Assembly (NCBI GenBank): GCA_022701365.1
Contig: JAKUHH010000395.1
Location: 799,734 to 863,733, forward strand
Direction of reading: 5' to 3'
Length of the DNA: 64,000 nucleotides
From: Mycocentrospora acerina
Taxonomy: Eukaryota; Ascomycota; Dothideomycetes; Pleosporales
Shown: in pieces, positions 32,717 to 43,758 of the stretch
How positions within the stretch are numbered: the stretch's first letter is position 1
Layout of the letters: the number at the start of each line of letters is the position of its first letter
The notes under the pieces: model-generated
The model's input: only the letters and a program-made list of their open reading frames with translations
Database searches by the model: none
Told to the model about the DNA's origin: nothing
Translations under genes and position numbers: made by a program

Positions 32717-35025
32717 ACATGAGGTTATTAGAATTAAAGAGAAGGCACACGAAATGAAGGAGCTACCGAATCGTACCAAACCGAATCGAAATGTCGCTTG
32801 GAGAGGATTACGCTTATTACACTCCAACGCCTGTGTGTTGTCTACATAGGCGTTGAAACGCATATACAATCGGTACGGTTATTTTGCGCATTACCGGCAT
32901 CATATGCCGCGCCATCCATTGCAGGAAGAAAGCCAGCCAGCCAGTCACCAACACCACTGGCAAATTATATCCGTCCATCTAGCGCAGCAGCGAGAGCGAC
33001 AGCAGTAGCAGTACAAGACGGCACTAATAACGCCCAAGCAAGAGCAGAAGCATATCCACAAGTTCAAAGCTAGCGTTCCTTCTCAAAGCGGAAAGCCAAA
33101 CGGCCACAAATAATACAACACAAACTGTAGAGGATTTACCGGCACAAGGTGAAGAGTGCGAGTGAGGATTATAAGCTCTCGACTTGCGAGACTGAAAGTT
33201 GGAAACTGCAAGTCAAACAATACGAGGTGTTGGGAATAGCGTGGTGTAATGATGTAGTAGTGCCACCTCGGGGGAATCGTGTGTAGATGAACACAAACAA
33301 TCCATACTATAATAACTCTTGCATATTTTTGTGGTTGTAAATTTACCTTTCTTCTCTCTCTTTGATTTAAATGCCTTCTCTCCTGCTCCAAACATCTCTA
33401 CTTAGATACGTCGTTTTGCACCAATTCCATCCCTATATTCACGACGTCTGCATTGAAAGAAGCCCAAAGCGCACGTTAAGACAGGACAAGACACATCACA
33501 TCACATACATGCAAGCTTGTTACTTTTTTTTTTCTTCCCCACACACAGACGCGTTGACCAAAAGAAAATAAAATTCAACGTTTTTTTACATCATCTGGCA
33601 TCTCGATACATGTCGCTTTGTATCTATCCTTCCTACCAATCGACTCGACTCGACTCGGCTCGGCTCATCAGCCACACTTGCTGAATAACAACAATAACAT
33701 AAATAATAACAACAACATAAATAAAAATAATAACAATAACAACAACATAAATAGAAACAATAACATCAACATCTCACCCACATCTCACCACATCACACCA
33801 AAACAAGCCACCCTGTCAGCGAGCGCCATACCCGTAGCCATACAAACACTTCTTACGCGTCAACAACACGTATTACCCCATCCATCGGCTGCGTTCCGCT
33901 CGTTTCAGTGGGTGGGGGGGAGCGTAAGCATCAGTCATGTTGTGCAGTGATGTTATTGTTGTTGTTGGAGGATGATGGCGATGATGGTGATGATTATGCA
34001 TGGCGTGCATGCATGCGTATGTGGGTATCTAGTGTGCGGGAGGAGGGGGGAGGGGGAGGGGAAAAGTCCGGGGTTGTGGGGGGTATTATTTGGTTTGGGT
34101 GGTGTGGTTTTTTTCAAACTTGTTTGTTTATTCGTCTATTTAATTATGTATTGTTCTAATTGTTGGTCAAGGCCTTGTTTTTGGGCAGGTTGGTGCCTAG
34201 ATAGATAGATAGATAGATAGATAGACGGGTGGTGCGGTGCGGTGCTGCATCCTGGTTATCATATCATTTCATGCATGTATGTATGCATGCATGTATGCAC
34301 ACTTACTACTTTGGTTAGACTCGCTCGGCATGACGTGCTGCGAGGACGCGATTAGCAAGGGAGGGGAGGGGGTTGGAAGAGATATTCTGTTGTTACTGCT
34401 GGAGGTAAGAGTTCCCGAGAAAGAAGGAGAGGAAGAAAAGAAAAAAAAGGTTCTGTAGAGTCTTTAAAGTGAGAGGTTTAACACCATGATAATCGTCTTA
34501 GCGCGTTCGAGACATGGTGGGGCGGCAGTGGATACTTACGTACGCGCTACAACGCGAAATCACGCTGGGGTGGTGATGGTAGGGTGGAGATGGTAGGATG
34601 GAGATGTATCGCATAGTTCAACATCACATATCATTTTTTGCACTGGGATTGTGAGGCACCGAGAATTTGATCGATTTTTTGATTGAATTTTTTTGTTAGT
34701 CATTGCGAAGAAACCCCTTGATGGGGACAACCTCATCTATGAGCTTTTCTTGTTTAGAAAACAATTCTCGAGTAGACTAAAATATAATAACTCTCTATCC
34801 ACCAAAAAAAGGTCAAGACTACCCCAATCCGTCAATACGGAAATAGTACATCGCTTAGATTCCCTGTCCCAAGTCCTCGAGTATGCCTTCACTACCAAAA
34901 TAGACCACAGTAGCCGCAAGCAGGTGTGAGGGTGCTGAAGAAGGTGGCTGGCGAATGGAGATGAGACCGCAATTGGCGAGAGCATCCATCATGTCTTGAC
35001 TTCAACCCGTCAACCCGTCAACTGC
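32717..35025. other. intergenic, repeat-rich
   Basis: Degenerate ACCGAATCG-type pentamers lie at 32764-32796 just after the stop. (CGACT)n/(CGGCT)n at 33640-33668, an AAT/AAC-rich array at 33683-33765, and (TAGA)n at 34199-34225. Open frames up to 110 codons are repeat-driven. No gene is seen. Confidence 0.5.
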
Positions 35026-35217
35026 TTAGCAGCAGCAGCCGTTCTTGACGCAGGTACAAACGCCGGAGAAGCCCTTGCACGGACACAAGACGCAAGCCAT
35101 TTTGGTGATAGTGCCGTTGACTTGGACGTCCTTGAAGGAGCGCTCGAGGGAGACGGTTCCGGGGGTAGCCATGGTGACAATGACAAAGAGGGTGGTGGTG
35201 AGTATGGACAGCTTCAT
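35026..35217 (-). CDS. small secreted cysteine-rich protein (effector-like candidate)
   Basis: 63 residues. Signal peptide about residues 1-23 (MKLSILTTTLFVIVTMA followed by TPGTVS), leaving a mature peptide of about 40 residues. An N-glycosylation site N34-G-T precedes a dense cysteine block: C42, C45, C47, C54, C56 and a terminal C61-C62-C63 immediately before the stop. The C-x2-C-x-C and C-x-C spacing is like metallothioneins, but metallothioneins are not normally secreted; a disulphide-rich secreted peptide is the alternative. No family identified. The ATG is the only in-frame start that gives a signal peptide. A TATATA sequence lies about 205 bp upstream at 35421-35428. The role is not known; the effector label is inference from size, secretion and cysteine content. 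Confidence 0.7.
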   Translation of the reverse strand: MKLSILTTTLFVIVTMATPGTVSLERSFKDVQVNGTITKMACVLCPCKGFSGVCTCVKNGCCC

Positions 35218-36050
35218 TTTGAGTGGAAGTTGGTGGAGTGAGTAGGTGAGAAGTTGCTTAAGGTTGGGTTCTCAGAGATGAGTGAGGAGGTGTTGGCTGA
35301 GGAGTGAGTTTGAAGTTGTTGTGAGGAAACGTTGTATCGAACAAGTATTTCAGTTGACTTTGATGGCTCTCAATTGCGTGGGTAGTGATGAAGCTGAGGA
35401 GAGGAAGAAATGTGCGAGCTCTATATACCCAAAGGGAGGGAGGGATGGTATGCGCTTCGAGAAGGCGGTGAATTGTCGAATACTAATTATATACAATGAC
35501 GCATATGGTCTGGTAGATTACAAGGTGAAGGTGAATGATATAATCTTGTAATCTTGACCGGATCGTATCTGTTAAATGAGCTATATGTTTGCATGCTTCA
35601 AGAGACGTGTCGAGCAACAAGCAATGTCTGTGCTTGAGGTGAGTGTTTTCTCCCAGGCATGACAGATCTGTGAAGCCTTGATGACAATTGGATATGATCC
35701 AAACTATCCTACACTATGTACTGAAATTTCAAGAGTAAGACACACTCGGTGTACCTGATGTACATTGTGAGAATACTCACAATGTTAGTGATTGTGATTG
35801 TGATTGTGAAGAAGAGTAACGGCAGATCTAGCTGCCTGGAAGATAACAGCATTTGTAGACTTGGCAACTTCTACTCAAAATACGAGCACCAATGGGGACT
35901 TGAGATGTATAGCTCGAGTTTGATTCATTGGCTTAATCGTACATCTCGGCTTTGCGACTCACTGACCTGGATAGGAACGAAAGCACCCTCCATTCATCCC
36001 AACAGTACTTGAGTTTACCCTCTACGTCTGAAGCCTCACCCCAAGTATGA
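35218..36050. other. intergenic: promoter of the small secreted protein and 3' flank of the MYND gene
   Basis: Contains the TATATA element at 35421-35428 (read on the minus strand) and AT-rich sequence, with a short GTGATT repeat at 35783-35805. No coding frame of note. Confidence 0.5.
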
Positions 36051-37313
36051 CTAGACATCATATGGTGAAGGGATGTCGACACTCATCCTTCTCTGTACAG
36101 TCCTCTCATGCACAACCCATTCAGCATAGAACACCGAGAACTCCTCTTTCGTGCATGAATCCAGGACACCATCCCTCCAGACTCCTTGATTATGACCTTT
36201 CAGCTTACTTCCGGCGTACTCGTTAATGGCCGACATGTGTGCGCGGTGTAGTGGCTTGCCGTCCTTTCGAACCACAATGACATTGCCAACGCTATGGCGC
36301 CGGTCGCAAAACGGAAGGGAAGGATTCAAGACCTGTAAGGTAGGACTCACCCCGACAATTTCTCTCAAAAGGCCAATGCGTCTATCGCGCCATGCAAGTG
36401 CAAAAGGTAGCTTACGGAACACGAGCGGTATGCCGATGCGGTCGGTGACAGGTGAAGGAACCTGGCTTTCAGCGATACACAAGGATCTGTTGGTTTGAAT
36501 GTCCTCGATATTGTTACGCGGGCTCATGTAATAGTCTGCTGCACAACCTATGAATACGCCTTGAACTGTCTCACCGTCTACCTCAGCCTCAAGTCGAAGT
36601 TGATGAGCATCGTAGTGAGATCGTAGCACATCGACTGCGTGACGTAGGTCCATCGCATCCAGGTCGTAGTACTGGTCCGGTTCACCCTCTGTTTTATAAT
36701 GTCCGTATGCAATGAGGTTACCGAAACACATCTCCTGTAGCTCCGTATCGACCATGAGCAAGCTTCTATTGACCTTTTGATTGATTTGATATCCTGGAGA
36801 GCCTTTCAGCACAATGTTTCCAAGGAGCTTGAATGGCTTCTCTAGCTCTCGGTCGAGCACCCAGTTATGCATCATCTCAAGGGTGGCGCCATTGTTCTGG
36901 TCAAAGTCTTCGAGTGATCCCAAAAAACAATCAAGTACAGGGACCTTTGTACCACTACTCGAGCCATTGACAAACTCAATCCATAGAAATCGTGGTTTCT
37001 CAGCGTCCTCCGGAAAAATTATCGCACGCCTGTGGTTGGAGCTCGGACGATCCGCCAGAGCGAAGTCTTTAGCAGATCCACAAACAAGCTTATGGAGTGG
37101 CCAATCGCTTCGCTGACACTCCTTGGAGCAGTAGACTATATCGTGGCAGCCGTTGCATCTTGTGCCCATCTGTTTGCACATGGCACAAAGGTTATTTTTG
37201 CTGACGTCAGGAACTGCCAGTGAGGCCGTCAGAGGCGTTGAACTAGGCTGTATGTTGAATGAGGTGAATGTCTCCAGCAAGCTAGGATCATCGGATGCCT
37301 CTGGCGAAGACAT
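36051..37313 (-). CDS. MYND-type zinc-finger protein
   Basis: 420 residues, single exon. The MYND finger lies near the N-terminus: C43-x2-C46, C53-x2-C56, C62, C66, H74, C78 in the usual order (CAMC, CNGC, YCSKECQRSDWPLHKLVC). MYND fingers bind two zincs and usually mediate protein contacts. The remaining 340 residues do not show a SET domain, so this is not a SMYD methyltransferase by inspection; they have the character of the many fungal MYND-only proteins of unknown role. ATG at 37313 is the first in frame. No signal peptide or membrane segment. Confidence 0.85.
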   Translation of the reverse strand: MSSPEASDDPSLLETFTSFNIQPSSTPLTASLAVPDVSKNNLCAMCKQMGTRCNGCHDIVYCSKECQRSDWPLHKLVCGSAKDFALADRPSSNHRRAIIFPEDAEKPRFLWIEFVNGSSSGTKVPVLDCFLGSLEDFDQNNGATLEMMHNWVLDRELEKPFKLLGNIVLKGSPGYQINQKVNRSLLMVDTELQEMCFGNLIAYGHYKTEGEPDQYYDLDAMDLRHAVDVLRSHYDAHQLRLEAEVDGETVQGVFIGCAADYYMSPRNNIEDIQTNRSLCIAESQVPSPVTDRIGIPLVFRKLPFALAWRDRRIGLLREIVGVSPTLQVLNPSLPFCDRRHSVGNVIVVRKDGKPLHRAHMSAINEYAGSKLKGHNQGVWRDGVLDSCTKEEFSVFYAEWVVHERTVQRRMSVDIPSPYDV

Positions 37314-38829
37314 ATCTCAGAATGGTAGGAATAAGGCTGGTTATGCTGCTGTTGTGGTTGATAAACGTTGGTGTTTGATTGTGATGTCAGCCAGAATCGT
37401 TGACTGTTACGAGCAGAGGGGCTACCTTCACTTCGGCAGCCGATAAGATGATGCTTTGCCTTGAACTACTCCATGTGGAATTACTAAGAGACAGGATCAA
37501 TGAGAACTCCTTTTGCGTTGTGGCCTAGTCACATCATCACCATATAGAACTTTTCCTGGTCACATCTAAGGGCACCGGAACGAAGTGAAGAATCCTCATA
37601 TAATGGCTTACCTACCGACATCTCAATAATTCAACGGTAATTTTCGAGGCATAGGAGTTCATAAAAGTGAAATTTAAATAGCACGAAAGACTATGAGGAA
37701 TTCTGAAGGCGTGTGGTGCATTAAATCTAATTCTTAGAGAAATGAAATCGTCTAAACTCTCGTGGGCATCACAAGTGACCAATTAAGACATTCTCACGAT
37801 CGCACATATGACAGAAATTTATTATGTGACCGGAAGTAATTAATTTAATGATTTAGAGAAATATCGACTTGTTTTGAAGATCGTGTAAATTTTGTAAAGT
37901 TTCCCTTGGGAACTTCGATGAGAAGAATTAACATAGGATGTTAGGGGATCAACAGCGAAACACCGACTGAATAACAACAGATGTACCTTGAATTCTTGCG
38001 TTGGGAATCCTCGAGTCCATCAAAGAACTCAGAAACAATGCTCCCCGTTGACATTGCGCGAATACAACAAATCACGAAGGGATCGCGTTCTTTTGTTAGT
38101 GCTTATAAGTCACCTCACTGTAACACCAAAACACACTTCAATATCTCCAAGTCCATGATTCATCATGTACAACATGGCGCAGTCAAAAAACAAGAAGCAA
38201 CAGAGACGAACACATGTCTTGCTGCTTTTGAAGATAGCTGACGACTGCCTTTCTTGGTTGGAGCAAAGGGAGATTTAACATGGACACAGAGATATGTATT
38301 GATATAGTGCGCGCAAGGATTGTATATGGCTGAGATTAATGCAGGTTTCATGAATAAAGGGTAGGCTGGATCAGATACTCCCGTCAACTACTTGGTCGCA
38401 ACGACGAGCCGTAGTCTTACAGTTTCGGAGTCAGACTTGCTCGCGTGCAGCGAAAGCTATTGGGACACAGGCACATCAAACGTAAAGGTATGAGAGTGTG
38501 CAGACAGCATAGTTAATAGGTGGATCAACGAGAATCATAGGTAGAAGGCACGTCACGACAATGGTAACTTGAGACGCGGTGATGTGAGAAACGCAATTCA
38601 TTAACTATCCACATATGTAGCTTTGAGTATCCCATTACCTAGACCAGAGACAGCTGCAACGATGCCTGGAACTCCGAGAGCGATGAACGCCGACCGAATC
38701 TCCAAGAAAAGAGAGCGAGACCAGCTAAGCAACCAAGCAAAAAGTTATGAACACTGATATAAAAGAGATGACATTAATGCAAAAACTTCCCGATGCCCTC
38801 GTAGCACATGCAGGTCATTTCAGTATAGT
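37314..38829. other. AT-rich intergenic
   Basis: Upstream of the MYND gene and downstream of hex1. AT-rich throughout, with no frame over 90 codons and no recognised element. Confidence 0.55.
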
Positions 38830-38876
38830 CTGGACATGTTAGTTTGAATTGGGCAATGAGAGACAAGGTGACTTAC
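38830..38876 (-). other. candidate 3'-UTR intron of hex1
   Basis: Seventeen bases after the hex1 stop codon the minus strand has G|GTAAGT (38876-38871), then AAACTAACA and CCAG at 38830: a 47-bp candidate intron with consensus donor, CTAAC branch site and acceptor. It lies outside the coding sequence. The closeness to the stop is below the distance usually needed for nonsense-mediated decay. Confidence 0.5.
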
Positions 38877-38892
38877 CATTGACGATGGACAT

Positions 38893-39813
38893 CTACAACC
38901 TGGAGCCGTGAACGACCTTGTAGTCAACAGCCATCTCAAGACCATCATCGTTGATGACGATGATGCGGACGCTGCCACGGCCGTTGTCGAAGGACTCGGC
39001 GAGACGGGCAGCAAGACCGCTCTGGTCAAGGATGGGAAGACCCTGCTTAACATCGCCAGACTCGGTCATGGCAACAACGCGACCGTCTTCACGGATGTCA
39101 AGAACGCGGTACTGCTTGAAGACAGGGCCGAGCATGTTCTGGACAACAACCGAGGGAGCAGGGTTGGAGATGAAGCTGGACTCCTCATGGAGCTGCTTGG
39201 TGAACAGGTCAACACCGAGGTAACGGTGCTGGCCAGTCTGGGAGGAGGTGGTGATGCGGATGACCTGGCAAGGGCGGCCCTGAAGGATCAGGAGATCGCC
39301 AATGCGGATGTGGTGGCAAGGGATGGTGATGGTGTTGGAGGAAGTCATCTTGCAAGCAGTTGCAGGAGAAGATGGAGTGTGGGAGTGGTGTTGGTTGAAG
39401 TGAGTCTGGTGGTGGTGGTGGGTAGAGTGGGAGTGGGAGTGGGGGTTGGCGCGAGAAGCTGGGCGGATGGCGACAGGAGCTTGCGGTAGGACGGGACGGG
39501 CGATGGCAGCAGCGCTGGTCTGAACAGGCCTAGCAGGAAGGGGTGCAGAGGAAGACACGTGCGTACGAGACGAAACGTGGGAAGGAGCAGACACGTGAGT
39601 GCGAGCGGGTGCGGGAGCGCTGGAAGAGTAGCTTTCCTTGACGGTCACTTTCTCAATGTCGTCGTACTTTGCAGCAGACGAAGAGTGGGAGTGAGAGTGC
39701 TCGTGGCGATGAGGGTGGATAGGGTGAACGATGCGGTCTGCTACCTTGTGGGCGGCGTGCTTGATTCCGTGACGAAGCGAGTGGTACTGTCCCTCTTGGT
39801 CGTAATATCCCAT
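38893..39813 (-). CDS. HEX-1, major Woronin body protein (short form)
   Basis: 306 residues. HEX-1 self-assembles in peroxisome-derived Woronin bodies that plug septal pores after wounding. The conserved C-terminal half, from about residue 155, has the eIF5A-like fold sequence: IPCHHIRIGDLLILQGRPCQ, GQHRYLGVDLFTKQLHEE, SFISNPAPSVVVQNMLGPVF and KQYRVLDIREDG, ending VVHGSRL with the PTS1 signal SRL. The N-terminus MGYYDQEGQYHSLRHGIKHA is the typical HEX-1 start; between them is a His/Ser/Pro-rich linker. The ATG at 39813 is the only one for more than 1.1 kb of spliced leader. The frame continues open upstream, described in the next entry, so a longer form may exist. Confidence 0.97.
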   Translation of the reverse strand: MGYYDQEGQYHSLRHGIKHAAHKVADRIVHPIHPHRHEHSHSHSSSAAKYDDIEKVTVKESYSSSAPAPARTHVSAPSHVSSRTHVSSSAPLPARPVQTSAAAIARPVLPQAPVAIRPASRANPHSHSHSTHHHHQTHFNQHHSHTPSSPATACKMTSSNTITIPCHHIRIGDLLILQGRPCQVIRITTSSQTGQHRYLGVDLFTKQLHEESSFISNPAPSVVVQNMLGPVFKQYRVLDIREDGRVVAMTESGDVKQGLPILDQSGLAARLAESFDNGRGSVRIIVINDDGLEMAVDYKVVHGSRL

Positions 39814-40915
39814 ATCACGCTTGAACTTCTTGGGGGTGTCGACAGTGGCGCGGGTAGATTCTTCTACTCGAGCCGAGGACTGAGACGGGTAGCGAGGGTC
39901 GACTGTGTCAACTTGCTGCCTCTGGTAAGGGGTGCTGTCGTGCTTGGCAGTGAAGGACTCCTGGCTGTAACCGGAGACCTGTTGTTGTTTTTGTTGGGAC
40001 GGAAGGCTGGTGTAACCTGCCTCGGCGACGATGGGACGGGTGCGTTCGCGGTATTGACGTTCAGTGACGTCGAGTTGAGAGGGTTGGAAGTCTGTTGTAG
40101 GACCGTGGACAGTGTTGAAGTGACTGTCGAAGGATCTATCCTTAACCTCGATGTGGGTGTGAGAAGGTTGGGGCAGGAGGCTGGAGGAGGAAGGAAGGTC
40201 AGCTTAAGCAAGGAAGAGGAGGTGAGGGAAAAGTGGAGAACGCGTGTCGCTCTGACAACAACAATAGAATAGGGGCTAGCGCCTAGCATGTGGCTTTCGG
40301 CCCGGCCACCTTTGTTTTGGTGAACCGTGCACGATGTGCTGGCAAAACAATCGGAAATGAATCGCGGACTTACCGATTGCGGGACTGGGGCTGAGGCTGG
40401 GACTGGAATTCCACGCGCTCGCGAGTGTGCTCAGTCTCTAGGGTCTGAGGGATTGGCTGAAACTGGTGCGAGTGCTCAGACTTCTTGAACTGCTCGGTTT
40501 GCAGAAATTGCTCAGAAAATTGCTGCTTCTGCTGCTGCTGCTGTTGTTGCCGGGGCTGCTGAGTTTCCTGTGTTTGCTGAGAATACTGAAACTGCTGCTG
40601 GGACGACTGGCGCTGCTCAGGCTGGCGGTAGCGAGTTTCCTCGTGGATGTGGACTTGTTCACGAAGCTGGGGACGCTGGAGGTGTTCTTCCTCGTGGATG
40701 TGGACCTCTTCCTTTACGTGGACTTCTTGGTGCTGGGGGCCGTGGACTGTGGCGGAAAGAGATTGATGGATGTCTTCGTGGATTTCCCCTCCGTGAGCAG
40801 GTTGTTGTGGTAGATGGGTTTCCCTTTCTACCTGGAGTGTGTGCGCCTCCTGTGTGGATTCCTGATTGCCCGCGTTCCGATACGCAGACGGGAAGACACT
40901 GAAGGGGATCGGAAC
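39814..40915 (-). other. open, AUG-free upstream exons of hex1 (putative N-terminal extension)
   Basis: Two coding-like segments precede the HEX-1 ATG in the same frame: exon A 40915-40374 and exon B 40180-39814, joined across a 193-bp intron (donor CG|GTAAGT, acceptor CTCCAG). Spliced, they give 303 codons without stop or ATG. Exon A encodes a Gln/Glu/His-rich sequence with repeats such as EEVHIHEEEHLQ and EQVHIHEETRYR and a poly-Gln stretch; exon B encodes a Gln/Ser/Tyr-rich sequence ending TPKKFKRD before MGYYD. Exon A starts after an acceptor-like TTGCTCAG. The only ATG in the region (40288) is inside the intron. Known background: longer alternatively spliced HEX-1 forms are reported in aspergilli. 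No upstream exon with an ATG in phase was found. Confidence 0.55.
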
Positions 40916-43758
40916 CTGAGCAAGCTGTCAGCTGCGCTCCTTCTATCACGTCACAATTGCACGGCGACGGCGACGTACTCGCGCTTCAAAATCCAGTTTG
41001 TCGGAGTCTGGTTATTCACTCTCGAAAACCCTTCGAACCGTCCGAAAACAATTCGAAAGGAATCAAGAAGGAATATCTTGGCTCCTTTAGAAGGGTCTCA
41101 CTTGGAGATTTAGGGTGGGGGATATAAAATGCTCGAACGTAGCCAGCTTGAGGTCGGTTGACGTGCAGCAACGTAGGGCGATTGCAGAAGCGGGGGTGGT
41201 GAGCGTGAGGATAGATGGATATCGAGGCGAGCAGAAGAGGATCAAGTAGATTGGGCGGTTGGCCGGGGACTGTGGTGAGCGGGCGTTTCACGGATGCGAG
41301 TTGCTCTGCGCGTGGAGCTGTTTGCATTGGGACTAGCTGTGTTTACCTCGTCTACTAGCGCATCGCAGCTTCCCCTTTCGTGCGGTCCATCAGCGAGCGC
41401 AATCTCCTCCAGCCATTGTCCAGCCATCGCGCGACGCCTCACTTGGGCGCCGAGGTATCCTCTGACACGCCAACCAGCATCACACGGCTGTTGCCCGGAC
41501 AATGGCCCCAGTTCGCAGCTCAGCTGCCAGTAATCACCCTCGGACGCGCTGAGGAGAGCTTCCCAGACCAAGCTGCAGCTCGACGACGCTCACCACCGGC
41601 GGGTGGGTCGCTTCTAATACTCGTGGAGCCCCGCAATTGGAGCATCGACGCTCTCGATGCATCATGATTATCGGCGAGGCATTTATTTGCAGCTGAGATC
41701 AACCTGATTGCCCGAGAGCTCCCAGCCTCTTCCCAGCCTCCCAATTTCGACGCGTCGTCACTGGCCGGAGCTGCACATGGCGCTAATGCAGGAGGAAACT
41801 CAATGGCTGGACGGCTAGAACTCGCGGTTCTTGGCAACTAGTGGACCTGCCAGCCCCTCGCATGTGCTGCAACCTGATCTTCTGAGATCCACTCAATCGC
41901 ATACATTGTCCACCCTGCTCGATGCCTGCTCGCCGTTTCACATGCGCTGGCCGCTGTCAAAAGAATGGCTCAAGGCCTGCGAACCGTCGTTCCTCAACAG
42001 TATCATGCGTCATCAATTGTGTTTCATGGAGAAAAACAACTTTTGCCATTTTCATGCGCGTTGCGACGGAAGCGTCCAGGCAGCAACCGTATTTGGTTCG
42101 TAGTGATTAATCAGTGTTCTGGTCTTCGTTTAGGTCGCGCACCTCGCGACTCCAACCTTGATTATCCCTTTCCTTCAAGTGCCCAACAACTCGCATTTTC
42201 CAGCTTTTAATCTTTGCATTTTCCATCATCACGTTTACTTCTGCTGCCTCTCTCAAACTAATGCAATCTCACAATCAGTTCGCGCTCGAAAACATGCCCC
42301 AACAGTGAAACGACTCAAATGCAGCGCTGATGACCGGAGCAGCAGCCATGCGAGACAGCTTCAGCGTTGCCTTTTTCATATTTCCGTTACGTTCCTGCCT
42401 CTCACATTCTCATTATTCAAGTCATAGCACACAACCCTTTTCTTAAACTCTTCAACCTCAGAATTGCCCCATAACTATATTCAAACAAGAACAAAAAACC
42501 CTACCAAAAGTATTAGACAGGTTGTTGACACCGCTTACCAGGTCCCAAACTCGGGACGCAGTTTTCGCTGGCAAAATCTGGTACATTCTCAAGCCAGCTC
42601 CACACTTGAAGCAAAGGGCGGAACATCCCATCAAAATCATGTCATCTTCAGCCAACGCCTGTTGATCGGACTGGACACAAAGGACCAGAACCATAATCAT
42701 TTGCAGTAGGCTCCTCTGACGTTGGTGGCGTAGAACGTCGTCGGATTGCACATTAGCTGCTGCTGTACGGACAAGTTATGGCTCGCTCTTTGTGACACTA
42801 TTGCCTTTTCCAAAATTCAAGTGAACCACGAACCTGGATAAAATGTCTTTATTGACGTTCCATGCGCAGACCCGTACGAATCTAGATGTGTCTGCTGTTG
42901 CACAAAATGCGTTGGGAACTGGTAATCTGTCCGTTCGGGTTGCTCACGCTTCCTGCAGTCAGCTGTATAATGACACATACCGATGCGCAGAAATCTCTAC
43001 AAATGACTGCAAAGTATGTGAAGATGAACATCAGCCGTTGGCCGACACTGTATGGCTTGTCATCTTCACAAACGATGACTTGCATTTCAACAAGCTCACC
43101 CTAGCGTATTTAACCATTATCTATTGTTTCCGTAAGCAAGTGCATGTCTTTCGAAAGTGCCACCTGTCAGCATCCTGACCTTTTCTATGCCTTCCATCTT
43201 CCAACTTACATTCGTCATTGGGTTGGGTAGCTTACCTCCAAGTCCCCCTCGTACATGGGAGAACAGTGCACTACGAAGAAGAAAATTTCATGTTTCCTAT
43301 GTACTTTTGTAACACAGATCTTGCTCACTTTTTGTTTCCACTTTGAGATTGATGGAGCCCTGTGATGTTGTTTGCAAATTGTGAAAGCTCTATCTGGAAA
43401 CTCAACGCAAAGTATGCTGCTTGCAGAGGCAGTATCTGGGTAGTTGCTGCAGTTGCGGACGACAAAGGAAACAACGCAACTGGCAAAAAGAATAGCATGA
43501 TTTCTTATGAATCACAAACGTGATTTATGGCAGGAGCGCTCTCACAACCGTTACTTCCTACAGTCCCTCATGTTTGTTTCTTCATGTAGGTGCCCGAAGG
43601 CTTTGTGTGCCAGTATGCTCCGTGGCTTCCTAACAGCAATCTATGTGTGACCAGTGTTAAAACTTCGCCGTCCTTTGAAACTCATTCTCACAAGTAACTT
43701 TCCTCGCGTTTAATCGTTTGCTCAACATTTGACTGTCTGTCTCAACTCAACTATTGCC
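40916..43758. other. intergenic: hex1 upstream region and chitinase upstream region
   Basis: No convincing gene. A minus-strand frame at 41016-41327 (103 codons, begins ATG) lies where the hex1 leader or promoter should be and could be an upstream frame, but none of its donors joins exon A in phase. Several plus-strand frames in 41.8-43.2 kb, including one of 111 codons at 42843, lack recognisable features. The 43.2-43.7 kb stretch is probably the chitinase promoter. Confidence 0.4.

Noticed and set aside
41016..41327. 103-codon minus-strand frame as the missing first exon of long hex1
   Set aside because: It starts with ATG and lies in the right place, but none of its plausible donors joins exon A in the required phase; kept only as a possible upstream frame.
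42843..43178. 111-codon frame beginning with ATG upstream of the chitinase
   Set aside because: Isolated, no recognisable features, and its composition is like the surrounding intergenic DNA.
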